Assembly (NCBI GenBank): GCA_949743895.1
Contig: CATJUX010000041.1
Span: forward strand, 1 to 16,219
Origin: JANFXS01 sp022791155
Lineage (GTDB): Bacteria; Bacillota; Clostridia; Lachnospirales; Anaerotignaceae
Direction of reading: 5' to 3'
Length of the DNA stretch: 16,219 bases
Shown here: in pieces, positions 7,078 through 14,777 of the stretch
Layout of the letters: each line of letters opens with the position of its first letter
Numbering within the stretch: position 1 is the first letter of the stretch
Translations under genes and position numbers: made by a program
The notes under the pieces: generated by a model
Told to the model about the DNA's origin: nothing
What the model saw: the letters and a program-made list of their open reading frames with translations, nothing else
Databases searched by the model: none

Positions 7078-9009
7078 ATGGAAAAAAGAAAAAGCGCACT
7101 TAAGGACATTGAAAATAAAAACATGATAATAATCCCAATCATACTTGTCACAACAGTGTTTATGTTCATATCAAGGGCAAAGGTTCTGCCTGAACAAATG
7201 TATGGCATGTATTGGCACACAGGCCCTGACTATGACATTGATGTTTTTGTCTACTGGAAAAAGATGTTTTTCATGACAGTGACAGCTTTGGCTTTGGCAT
7301 TTCTCTTGTGGAATGTTGTTTTGGGCAAACGAAAAATAAACCGCCATATTGTGTATATCCCTATGGCGGTCTATTGTGTTTTTGTGCTTCTTTCATATGT
7401 TTTCAGTCCATATAAAGCCATTGCCTCCGCCGGAACAAACACGCGCCTTGAAGGCACATGGGTTTTGATTTTCTATATGCTTGCCACATTTTTTGCAATG
7501 AATGCTGTCTCAAACGAAAAAAGCGTCAAAACAATATGCATTGCATTTGCCATTTCATGCACAGTTCTCGGTTTTTGGGGCGTGCTTGAAAAGTTTGCCG
7601 AGCTCAAAATAACAAGCCTTCCAAATTTCCTCTACTATCCCCGCGCTATAAGAGATTCCATCAATGTCACGCGCGGCGGCGCAATTGGATATGTAGAATG
7701 GTTTTTCACAAACATGAACTACACGTCATTTTTCATGGTCATTCCAATCTCCATATTCACAATGGCTTCAATTGGAAGTGAAAACAAAGTCCTGAAAACA
7801 TATTTTGCTTTTCTCACAGGGCTGATTGTGTTTTGCCTTTGGGGCGCTTCTTCAATGGGAGGCATCGTCGCCACAGCATGCGCTGCCATAATGGCCGTTG
7901 TTGTGTTTGGTTTTGCAAATTTGAAAAAATGGGCAAAGAGCATCGCCATTGTCATCGTTTTTGTTGCAGCCGCATCAGCTGTTTCAATTCCTTCAATCAA
8001 AAATGAGTTCAAAAACACACTGGCAATTGAGCAAAACACCAAAAACACATCCGGAAGCATGGTTGCTGTTGAAACAGAGCTTTCGCAAAATGCGCAAAAG
8101 GAAGAAGAAAGCGAAGCTATCATTGAACCATTGTCATCAGAAAAAGCCGGTTTCACAATCGTTGACGCTGTTGACAACAGCCATGTGTATATAAATGCCG
8201 CCAATGAAATAAAACCCGAGTTTCACAACATAGACTACATCAAAACAGAAAACAACACGGCAACATTCTCATTTGAGGGCGTTTCATTCACAATATCCGC
8301 ATATGACAACGGCAACATCGAAGTCACCGATTCCAACGGAAATGCCACAGATGAATACACAAAATATTTTACAGTAAGTTCAAAATTTTCTGAAATGCTT
8401 GGCACAGGTGAAGACACATTGTTTTTATATATAAACACACCAAACTGTGCATGGCCATTTGGCATGTATGACGGCAAGCTTTATTTCATAACAGCCAAAG
8501 GAGAGGGCCTTGAGCTTGACGGCAACATCAAAACTTTCGGCTTCAAAGGCCACGAAAAGTTTGCCACAAACAGAGGATATATATGGTCAAGAAGCATTCC
8601 TCTCATAAAAGACACAATTTTTGTTGGCCATGGCGCTGACACATTTGAAATGTATTTTCCCCACAACGACTTTGCCGGAAAATATAACGTTGGCATGTAT
8701 AGCAGCAGTCTTGAGATAATTGTTGACAAGCCCCACAACATGTATATTGCCACGGCAATAAACACAGGCTTGATTTCACTTTTGGCGCTTTTGGCCGTTT
8801 ATGGAATTTATATTGTTGAAAGCTTCAAAATATATAGAAAAAGGGAATTTTCATCATTCATGGAATATATTGGCGCCGGCATAATGCTTGCCATCACAGG
8901 AATATTGGTTGGTGGGCTTGTGAATGACAGCGTCATAAATGTCATGGCCGTTTCATTCACATTCATGGGTGTCGGCTTTGCCATAAACCGCATGATTAAA
9001 AACGGCTGA
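7078..9009 (+). CDS. O-antigen ligase/polymerase-type membrane protein (Wzy/WaaL superfamily)
   Basis: A 643-residue polytopic membrane protein. About nine hydrophobic segments fall between residues 16 and 304, then a large hydrophilic region (about 305-555), then three more helices (about 556-640). The signature of the ligase/polymerase superfamily lies late in the chain: NRGYIWSRSIPLIKD (498-512), GHGADTF (517-523) and KPHNMY (551-556), with an arginine and a histidine of the kind used in catalysis. Such enzymes join or polymerise lipid-linked sugar chains on the outer face of the membrane. The residues 310-490 form a beta-rich, soluble-looking insert with an acidic linker (about 340-350). 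It starts one base after the stop of the sugar phosphotransferase gene, so the two are one operon and likely build one surface glycan. Ligase and polymerase activity cannot be separated by sequence. Confidence 0.85.
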   Translation: MEKRKSALKDIENKNMIIIPIILVTTVFMFISRAKVLPEQMYGMYWHTGPDYDIDVFVYWKKMFFMTVTALALAFLLWNVVLGKRKINRHIVYIPMAVYCVFVLLSYVFSPYKAIASAGTNTRLEGTWVLIFYMLATFFAMNAVSNEKSVKTICIAFAISCTVLGFWGVLEKFAELKITSLPNFLYYPRAIRDSINVTRGGAIGYVEWFFTNMNYTSFFMVIPISIFTMASIGSENKVLKTYFAFLTGLIVFCLWGASSMGGIVATACAAIMAVVVFGFANLKKWAKSIAIVIVFVAAASAVSIPSIKNEFKNTLAIEQNTKNTSGSMVAVETELSQNAQKEEESEAIIEPLSSEKAGFTIVDAVDNSHVYINAANEIKPEFHNIDYIKTENNTATFSFEGVSFTISAYDNGNIEVTDSNGNATDEYTKYFTVSSKFSEMLGTGEDTLFLYINTPNCAWPFGMYDGKLYFITAKGEGLELDGNIKTFGFKGHEKFATNRGYIWSRSIPLIKDTIFVGHGADTFEMYFPHNDFAGKYNVGMYSSSLEIIVDKPHNMYIATAINTGLISLLALLAVYGIYIVESFKIYRKREFSSFMEYIGAGIMLAITGILVGGLVNDSVINVMAVSFTFMGVGFAINRMIKNG

Positions 9010-9013
9010 GCCA

Positions 9014-9044
9014 AACATTTGCCGCAAGTGTTGAAACATTTTTT
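9014..9044 (+). terminator. Weak candidate terminator after the ligase gene
   Basis: AACATTTG (9014-9021) pairs with CAAGTGTT (9025-9032), with one G-U pair and a 3-base loop. Six T follow at 9039-9044, six bases later than ideal. Confidence 0.35.
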
Positions 9045-9193
9045 CACAAATGAACTGCAAATTAGCGCAGGCCGCAGAATTCTGCTGCCGCATGTTGAAC
9101 AAATTCCAAACAGATCTATACACATGTCATTTGCTCAAATTTGTGAATCAACGGGCTTCTTTGGAATTTCACATTTTCATTTCACAAAAAAGC

Positions 9194-9214
9194 GCCCGCC
9201 TTTCACAGACGGGC
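9194..9214. terminator. Bidirectional terminator hairpin
   Basis: GCCCGCC (9194-9200) and GACGGGC (9208-9214) pair around TTTCACA. On the minus strand the one irregular pair becomes G-U, and GCTTTTTT follows; on the plus strand ATTTGCTTTT follows. It can stop the ligase operon from the left and any eno read-through from the right. Confidence 0.75.
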
Positions 9215-9370
9215 ATTTGCTTTTATGTCGTGGTTAAACCACAAATGTATAATCAACTGCACAAATCCGCTGTGTTTGATTTTCAAAAGCTTAAACAGCC
9301 TTTTGACTTAACACCAAAAAACAGCTTTTGAAGCATAGCAAAAGTTGTTGCAGCCGAAATATATGTGCAT

Positions 9371-9410
9371 CAAAAAAGACGCTTTCAAAAAGCTTTTGTC
9401 AGCGTCTTTT
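9371..9410 (-). terminator. Terminator of the glycolytic operon (after eno)
   Basis: AAAAGACGCT (9374-9383) and AGCGTCTTTT (9401-9410) are perfect 10-bp arms; the loop contains a further AAAAGCTTTT self-complementary stretch. On the minus strand the stem runs into TTTTTT (9377-9372). It lies 85 bases after the eno stop and is near-symmetric, so it may also act on the plus strand. Confidence 0.85.
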
Positions 9411-9494
9411 ATATTTGATTTTTTATATCAACACAAAATGCAATTCAATCAATTTGTTTCACAAATTTGTGCGTGCTTCATCTCTCAAAAACAA

Positions 9495-10808
9495 TCACTT
9501 CTTCAAATTGAACCATGCCTCAAGCCCTGGATATTGAGCCATATCATCAAGTTCTTCCTCAATTCTCAAAAGCTGGTTATATTTTGCAACTCTGTCGCTT
9601 CTTGCCGGCGCGCCTGTTTTTATCTGTCCTGCATTCACGGCAACAACAATGTCGGCAATTGTGCTGTCCTCTGTTTCGCCGGAACGGTGGCTCACTATGG
9701 CTGTCATATTGTTTCTGTTGGCAAGGGCTATGGCGTCAAACGTTTCTGTGAGAGTTCCAATTTGGTTGACCTTTATGAGTATGGCGTTTCCGGCCTTGAG
9801 ATCAATTCCTTTTTGGAGACGTTTTGTGTTTGTCACAAAAAGATCGTCGCCCACAAGCTGAACTTTGCTGCCAATTTCCTTTGTGAGAAGCTGCCATCCC
9901 TCCCAGTCTTCTTCGGCAAGGCCGTCTTCAATTGATATAATTGGATATTTTTCACAAAGAGCTTTCCAAAGAGCAACCATTTCTTCGCTTGTTCTCACAA
10001 TCTCTTTTCCGGCCATCTTGCTTTCGCCCTCAAAGTGATATTTTCCGTCTTCGCCATAGAGCTCTGTTGTTGCCGGATCCATGGCGATCATGATGTCGCT
10101 TCCCCAGCCATAGCCGGCTTTTTCAACGGCTTCTTTGATCAGGTCAATGACTTCATCAGGCGTTGCAAGATCCGGCGCAAAACCGCCCTCATCGCCAACA
10201 GCTGTTGAAAGCCCTTTTGATTTAAGAACTTTTTTGAGATTGTGATAAATTTCAGCGCACATTCTGAGCGCCTCTTTGAAGCTTGAAGCCCCAACAGGCA
10301 TAATCATGAATTCTTGAAAATCAACAGTGTTGTCGGCATGTTTTCCGCCGTTCATTATGTTCATCATTGGCACGGGCATTGTTTTTGTGTTAAAGCCGCC
10401 CAAATATTGATATAACGGCATATCAAGCGCACTTGCGGCCGCTTTTGCCACAGCCATTGAAACGCCCAAAATTGCGTTTGCCCCCAATTTTGCCTTGTTT
10501 TCAGTTCCGTCAAGCTCAATCATTGTTTTGTCAATCAAAACCTGATCCAATGCATTGAGGCCAATTATCTCATCAGCAATTATGTTGTTCACATTGTCCA
10601 CGGCGTCTTCAACGCCAAGGCCCATATACCTCTCGCCGCCGTCTCTCAGTTCAACCGCTTCAAACTGTCCTGTTGATGCGCCGCTGGGAACAGCTGCACG
10701 GCCAACAGCGCCGCCCTCAACAGTCACTTCAACCTCAACTGTAGGGTTTCCTCTTGAATCAAGGATCTCCCTTGCATAAACGTCTAAAATTTCGATGTAG
10801 CTTCTCAT
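9495..10808 (-). CDS. eno: Enolase
   Basis: A 437-residue, full-length enolase that converts 2-phosphoglycerate to phosphoenolpyruvate. Visible are the N-terminal DSRGNPTVEVEV stretch (17-28), PSGASTG (41-47) with the mobile-loop serine, the catalytic base region GDEGGFAP with E207, the magnesium ligands D244, E294 and D321, K346 in ILIKVNQIG, and SHRSGETEDSTIAD (373-386). The ATG follows GGGGAGGAAATTAAA. It is the last gene of the pgk-tpiA-gpmI-eno operon, 24 bases after gpmI, and ends before a strong terminator. Confidence 0.98.
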   Translation of the reverse strand: MRSYIEILDVYAREILDSRGNPTVEVEVTVEGGAVGRAAVPSGASTGQFEAVELRDGGERYMGLGVEDAVDNVNNIIADEIIGLNALDQVLIDKTMIELDGTENKAKLGANAILGVSMAVAKAAASALDMPLYQYLGGFNTKTMPVPMMNIMNGGKHADNTVDFQEFMIMPVGASSFKEALRMCAEIYHNLKKVLKSKGLSTAVGDEGGFAPDLATPDEVIDLIKEAVEKAGYGWGSDIMIAMDPATTELYGEDGKYHFEGESKMAGKEIVRTSEEMVALWKALCEKYPIISIEDGLAEEDWEGWQLLTKEIGSKVQLVGDDLFVTNTKRLQKGIDLKAGNAILIKVNQIGTLTETFDAIALANRNNMTAIVSHRSGETEDSTIADIVVAVNAGQIKTGAPARSDRVAKYNQLLRIEEELDDMAQYPGLEAWFNLKK

Positions 10809-10832
10809 TTTAATTTCCTCCCCGCATATAGT

Positions 10833-12374
10833 TTATTCCGCTTCAAGAAGCGATTGTCCCGTCATTTCAGAAGGCACAGGCAAATTCATCATTTCAAGCA
10901 GTGTGGGCGCTATGTCCGCAAGCTTTCCGCCGTCTCTCAGTTTTATGCCATCGGCATAGTTCACAAGCACGAACGGCACAGGGTTTGTTGTGTGCGCCGT
11001 GTGCGGCTGGCCTGTGGAATAGTCTATCATTTGATCACTGTTGCCGTGATCGGCACATATGAACATTTGTCCTTTGGCCTCCAACAGCGCTTCCAAAACC
11101 ATTCCAATGCACTTGTCAACCGCCTCAATGGCTTCAATGGCGGCCGGCATAACGCCTGTGTGCCCCACCATGTCAGAATTGGCATAATTCACAACTATCA
11201 AATCATATTTTTCAGCTTTTATGTTTTCAACAAGTTTTTCAGTGACTTCATATGCACTCATCTCAGGCTTAAGATCATATGTGGCAACCTTTGGCGATGG
11301 AATCAATATTCTGTCTTCATTTTCATTTGGCGTTTCAATTCCGCCGTTGAAAAAGAAAGTTACGTGCGCATATTTCTCGGTTTCGGCCAAACGAAGCTGT
11401 TTTTTTCCAAGTCCCGACAAATATTCCCCCAGTGTGTTGTCCAGCTTTTGCTGTTTGAATGCCACAAGCTTGTTTTCAATTGTCACGTCATATTCCGTGA
11501 AACACACAAATTTCACGGCCGTGTTGTTCTTTTCTCTTTTGAAGCTTTCAAAATTTTTGTCAACAAATGCTCTTGTCAGCTCTCTTGCCCTGTCAGGGCG
11601 GAAATTGAAAAACACAACACTGTCGTTTGGATCGATCAAAGACAACGGAACACCGTCGTCATCAACAATGTTGGCTGGAAGAAGAAACTCATCAGTCACG
11701 CCGTTTTCATAGCTTTTTTCGGCATAGCCCACGGCGCTTCCGGCCTTTTCGCCTTTTCCAAGACAGAGACAGTTATATGCCCGCTCAATTCTGTCCCAGC
11801 GGTTGTCCCTGTCCATGGCATAATAGCGGCCGCAAACTGTGGCAATTTTTCCAACGCCAATTCCCCTCAGCTCCTCCTCAAGGCGCTCAATATATCCCTT
11901 GCCGGAGGTTGGCGGTGTGTCGCGGCCATCCATGAACGCATGAACAAAAACGCGTTTCAGTCCATTGTCTTTGGCAAGCTTCACAAGCGCCAACATATGG
12001 TTTATGTGGCTGTGAACACCACCGTCACTCAAAAGCCCCAATATATGAAAATCGGAATTTTTCTCCTTGCAGTTGGCCACAGCGCTCAAAAGACTTTTGT
12101 TTTCAAAAAAATCACCGTCTTTTATGGACTTTGTTATCCTTGTCAGTTCTTGATAGACTATGCGCCCGGCGCCTATGTTGAGGTGCCCAACCTCGCTGTT
12201 GCCCATTTGTCCTTCAGGAAGTCCAACGTCAAGGCCGCTGGCATAGCCTTTCACACACGGATATTTTTTGATTATTCCATCAATGACAGGCGTTTTTGCC
12301 GCAGCTATGGCGTTGCCATCAGTTCTGTCATTGATCCCAAACCCATCCAATATCATCAAAACTGTCGTTTTCAT
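10833..12374 (-). CDS. gpmI: 2,3-bisphosphoglycerate-independent phosphoglycerate mutase
   Basis: A 513-residue member of the alkaline-phosphatase-like superfamily that interconverts 3- and 2-phosphoglycerate with two Mn ions. MILDGFG with metal-binding D10, the phospho-acceptor Ser60 in GQMGNSEVGH, DGRDTPP, the CGRYYAMDRDNRWDR stretch and ADHGNSDQM near the C-terminus are all present. ATG 12374 is chosen because AGGTGA (12385-12380) lies 5 bases upstream; an in-frame GTG at 12383 lies inside that site. The gene is 15 bases after tpiA. The +1 frame after the ribosome binding site contains a two-codon ATG ATA TGA mini-frame overlapping the start, also found before pgk. Confidence 0.97.
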   Translation of the reverse strand: MKTTVLMILDGFGINDRTDGNAIAAAKTPVIDGIIKKYPCVKGYASGLDVGLPEGQMGNSEVGHLNIGAGRIVYQELTRITKSIKDGDFFENKSLLSAVANCKEKNSDFHILGLLSDGGVHSHINHMLALVKLAKDNGLKRVFVHAFMDGRDTPPTSGKGYIERLEEELRGIGVGKIATVCGRYYAMDRDNRWDRIERAYNCLCLGKGEKAGSAVGYAEKSYENGVTDEFLLPANIVDDDGVPLSLIDPNDSVVFFNFRPDRARELTRAFVDKNFESFKREKNNTAVKFVCFTEYDVTIENKLVAFKQQKLDNTLGEYLSGLGKKQLRLAETEKYAHVTFFFNGGIETPNENEDRILIPSPKVATYDLKPEMSAYEVTEKLVENIKAEKYDLIVVNYANSDMVGHTGVMPAAIEAIEAVDKCIGMVLEALLEAKGQMFICADHGNSDQMIDYSTGQPHTAHTTNPVPFVLVNYADGIKLRDGGKLADIAPTLLEMMNLPVPSEMTGQSLLEAE

Positions 12375-12389
12375 ATCATTCACCTGGTT

Positions 12390-13133
12390 TCAGCAGTTTA
12401 CAATTTCTTTGAATTCTTCTTTGAGGCTTGCGCCACCCACAAGTCCGCCGTCAATGTCGCCCATTGAGAAAAGCTCGGCGGCATTTTTGGCGTTGACGCT
12501 TCCGCCATATTGAATTCTTATGTTTTCACTCACTTCTTTTCCATATAATTCATCAACAACGTTTCTAATTGCGGCACAAACCTCCTGCGCCTGTTCGCTT
12601 GTGGCTGTCTTGCCTGTTCCTATGGCCCAAATTGGTTCATATGCAATCACCATGTTTTTGACATTGCACGAATCAATGCCATGGAGCGCCCCTTTGAGCT
12701 GCATGCGCACCCATTCAATTGTTATTCCTTTTTCTCTTTGCTCCAAAGTTTCACCGCAACAAAGAATTGGAGTCATTCCGTGCTCAATTATTTTTTTGAC
12801 TTTCTTATTTACAATACTGTCAGTTTCACCGAAATATTCACGTCTTTCCGAATGCCCAACAATGACATATTTCACGCCGCACTCTTTGAGCATTGACGGC
12901 GAAGTTTCTCCTGTGAAAGCGCCATTTTCCTCAAAATAGACATTTTGGGCGCCAAGAGATATATTTGTTTCCTCAAGCGCTTTGGCCGCCGGAATTATGT
13001 CTATAACAGGCACACAGAAGATCACATCAGCCTTGTCTGTGTCAACGCTGTTTTTGAGCAAATTTATAAGCTCAACGGCTTCCTTTGGGGTTTTGTTCAT
13101 TTTCCAGTTTCCCGCAACAATTCTTTTTCTCAT
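12390..13133 (-). CDS. tpiA: Triosephosphate isomerase
   Basis: A 247-residue TIM-barrel enzyme that interconverts dihydroxyacetone phosphate and glyceraldehyde-3-phosphate. The catalytic residues are Lys11 in GNWKMN, His94 in VGHSERR and Glu166 in AYEPIWAIGTG; the phosphate-binding IQYGGSVN and GGLVGGASL stretches are near the end. The ATG follows GAGGAGC by a normal distance. Length is typical. It lies between pgk (20-base gap) and gpmI (15-base gap) and is surely co-transcribed with them. Confidence 0.98.
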   Translation of the reverse strand: MRKRIVAGNWKMNKTPKEAVELINLLKNSVDTDKADVIFCVPVIDIIPAAKALEETNISLGAQNVYFEENGAFTGETSPSMLKECGVKYVIVGHSERREYFGETDSIVNKKVKKIIEHGMTPILCCGETLEQREKGITIEWVRMQLKGALHGIDSCNVKNMVIAYEPIWAIGTGKTATSEQAQEVCAAIRNVVDELYGKEVSENIRIQYGGSVNAKNAAELFSMGDIDGGLVGGASLKEEFKEIVNC

Positions 13134-13153
13134 ATAAGCTCCTCAATTCAGTT

Positions 13154-14347
13154 TTATTTGTCATCAACAGCCGCAACGCCTGGAAGCTCCTTGCCTTCAA
13201 GAAATTCAAGGCTTGCGCCGCCGCCTGTGGATATGTGGCTCATTTTGTCTCCAAAGCCAAGTGTGTTCACGGCCGCCGCTGAGTCGCCGCCGCCAATGAT
13301 TGTTGTGCCGTCAATTTCAGCCAAAGCCTTTGCAACGGCAATTGTTCCTTTGGCAAAATTTTCAAACTCAAAAACTCCCATGGGGCCGTTCCAAACAACT
13401 GTTTTTGCCTCTTTCAGCGCAGAAGCAAAAAGCTTGCATGTCTTTTCGCCAATGTCAACGCCCTCCCAGTCCTTTGGCATGCTGTCAGCATCAACTGTTT
13501 TGAAAGGTGTGTCGTTTTTGAACTCCTGAACAACAACAGTGTCCACTGGAAGAAGGAACTTAACTCCCTTTTCTTCGGCTTTTTTCATCATGTCACGGGC
13601 ATAGTCAATGCTTGTTTCGTCAAGAAGCGACTTCCCAATTTCAAGCCCTTTTGCCTTGAGGAATGTATATGCCATTCCGCCGCCAATTATCAATGTGTCA
13701 ACTTTTTCAAGCAAGTTGTTTATGACATTGATTTTGTCGGCAACCTTTGCACCGCCCAATATGGCGGCAAACGGCCTTTCGGGGTTGTTGACAGCATTGC
13801 CGAGATATTCAATCTCTTTTTCCATGAGATAGCCAACAGCGCTTTCCTCAACAAACTCCGTCACACCAACTGTTGAGCAATGCGCCCTGTGGCTTGAGCC
13901 AAAGGCGTCATTGACAAATATGTCGGCCAACGAGGCAAGCTCTTTGCTGAATTCATTTTTATTTTTTGTTTCTTCAGCTCTAAAACGTGTGTTTTCAAGC
14001 AAAATTATGTCGCCCTCATTCATGCCCTCAACTGCTTTTTTTGCATTTTCACCAACAACATTGTCATCTCCAGCAAACACAACGTTTTTCCCCAAAAGCT
14101 CTGAAAGTCTTTGGGCCACAGGAGCCAATGACAGTTCCGGCTTAACTTCGCCCTTGGGCTTTCCCATGTGAGAGCAAAGTATGACTTTTGCGCCGTCGCC
14201 TGCAAGTTTTTTAATGGTTGGAAGTGCGGCCGTTATACGGTTTTCATCAGTGATTTTTCCATCTTTCATTGGAACATTGAAATCGCACCTGACAAGCACC
14301 TTTTTCCCTCTGACATTCAAATTGTCAACAGTTTTTTTGTTTAGCAT
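13154..14347 (-). CDS. pgk: Phosphoglycerate kinase
   Basis: A 397-residue kinase that makes ATP from 1,3-bisphosphoglycerate and ADP. The N-terminal substrate site RCDFNVP (20-26), SHMGKP, NDAFGSSHRAH, and the nucleotide-side GGAKVADKI, VWNGPMGVFE and GGGDSAAAV stretches are visible. ATG 14347 is chosen because AGGGGTGA (14360-14353) lies 5 bases upstream; the in-frame GTG at 14356 falls within that site. It is the first gene of the glycolytic operon, with its own promoter at 14424-14452. In many Clostridia gapA comes directly before pgk; here the upstream region is a gap and then phage genes. Confidence 0.98.
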   Translation of the reverse strand: MLNKKTVDNLNVRGKKVLVRCDFNVPMKDGKITDENRITAALPTIKKLAGDGAKVILCSHMGKPKGEVKPELSLAPVAQRLSELLGKNVVFAGDDNVVGENAKKAVEGMNEGDIILLENTRFRAEETKNKNEFSKELASLADIFVNDAFGSSHRAHCSTVGVTEFVEESAVGYLMEKEIEYLGNAVNNPERPFAAILGGAKVADKINVINNLLEKVDTLIIGGGMAYTFLKAKGLEIGKSLLDETSIDYARDMMKKAEEKGVKFLLPVDTVVVQEFKNDTPFKTVDADSMPKDWEGVDIGEKTCKLFASALKEAKTVVWNGPMGVFEFENFAKGTIAVAKALAEIDGTTIIGGGDSAAAVNTLGFGDKMSHISTGGGASLEFLEGKELPGVAAVDDK

Positions 14348-14369
14348 ATCATTCACCCCTCATTTATAT

Positions 14370-14398
14370 TGTCCGGAAAATGCAAGCTGTCCGGAAAA
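14370..14398. repeat. Tandem 11-base repeats in the pgk operon leader
   Basis: TGTCCGGAAAA occurs at 14370-14380 and again at 14388-14398, exactly 18 bases apart. Both copies lie in the leader between the predicted transcription start (about 14417) and the pgk ribosome binding site, a good position for a repressor. Spacing resembles the tandem layout of CggR-type operators, but the base sequence is not the Bacillus CggR operator. Confidence 0.75.
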
Positions 14399-14423
14399 AT
14401 TTGGTCAAAAATTGTTCAACTTC

Positions 14424-14452
14424 ATTATACAGCACAGAACATCATTATTCAA
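14424..14452 (-). promoter_or_regulatory. Promoter of the pgk-tpiA-gpmI-eno operon
   Basis: TTGAAT (14452-14447), a 17-base spacer and a perfect TATAAT (14429-14424) on the minus strand. The start near 14417 gives a leader of about 70 bases that contains the tandem repeats. Confidence 0.85.
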
Positions 14453-14777
14453 GCACAGTGTCCAAAAGATACATAATTCACATTAAAGCGCACATCACAC
14501 ATTTCAATTATTGCCTCATATCAAACAGCTTATCCTCATAAACACATTTTATGCGGAACAAACACTCCTGTTTTCCGTTGAAAAGTTTAACAAAAATTTA
14601 ATTGTTTACGAGCTTTTATTTTTATAGACCCTTATTTTTCAAGAGTCTATAGGATTTAACACAAAAAAATGTCAGCAGTTTGTTAGCAGTAAAAAAGAAA
14701 TGAAAAAGAAACATTTGCATAAATACACTTCACTTCACAAACACATACGTTTATTCCTATCTGCTGACAGGCTATTT
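14453..14777. other. Gene-free stretch, probable phage-chromosome junction
   Basis: AT-rich, with no supported gene and no tRNA. It contains the inverted repeat TATAGAC/GTCTATA (14623-14629, 14645-14651) and the widely spaced TGTCAGCAG/CTGCTGACA (14670-14678, 14761-14769). As lysis genes begin at 14778 and the host glycolytic promoter ends at 14452, the end of the prophage should lie here; no attachment core can be named from one side. Confidence 0.5.
14663..14769 (-). terminator. Possible long-loop terminator after the amidase gene
   Basis: On the minus strand TGTCAGCAG (14769-14761), starting 8 bases after the amidase stop, is complementary to CTGCTGACA (14678-14670), which runs straight into seven T (14669-14663). 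The enclosed loop is 82 bases, long for an intrinsic terminator, so confidence is low. Confidence 0.4.

Larger units (their letters stand above)
9045..9494. other. Gene-free gap between convergent operons
   Basis: No supported gene. It holds two clear terminator hairpins (listed) and several exact palindromes or inverted repeats: GCAGAATTCTGC (9073-9084), GTGGTTAAACCAC (9230-9242), TTCAAAAGCT/AGCTTTTGAA (9282-9291 and 9323-9332) and CACAAATTTGTG (9460-9471). ORFs of up to 93 codons lack ribosome binding sites and recognisable products. Confidence 0.6.

Noticed and set aside
9050..9331. A 93-codon frame in the gap after the ligase gene
   Set aside because: It crosses the bidirectional terminator at 9194-9214 and has no ribosome binding site or recognisable sequence.
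9010..9494. A CRISPR array or transposon end
   Set aside because: The repeats differ from one another, are not regularly spaced, and no cas or transposase gene is near.
10854..12467. A 537-codon open frame on the plus strand opposite gpmI
   Set aside because: It lies antisense to nearly all of a clear gpmI, has no ribosome binding site or recognisable domain, and its protein is rich in Cys, His and Phe as expected from a mirrored codon bias.
14453..14777. A tRNA or tRNA 3' fragment as phage attachment site
   Set aside because: I looked for a T-arm (GGTTCGAATC) and CCA end on both strands and found none.
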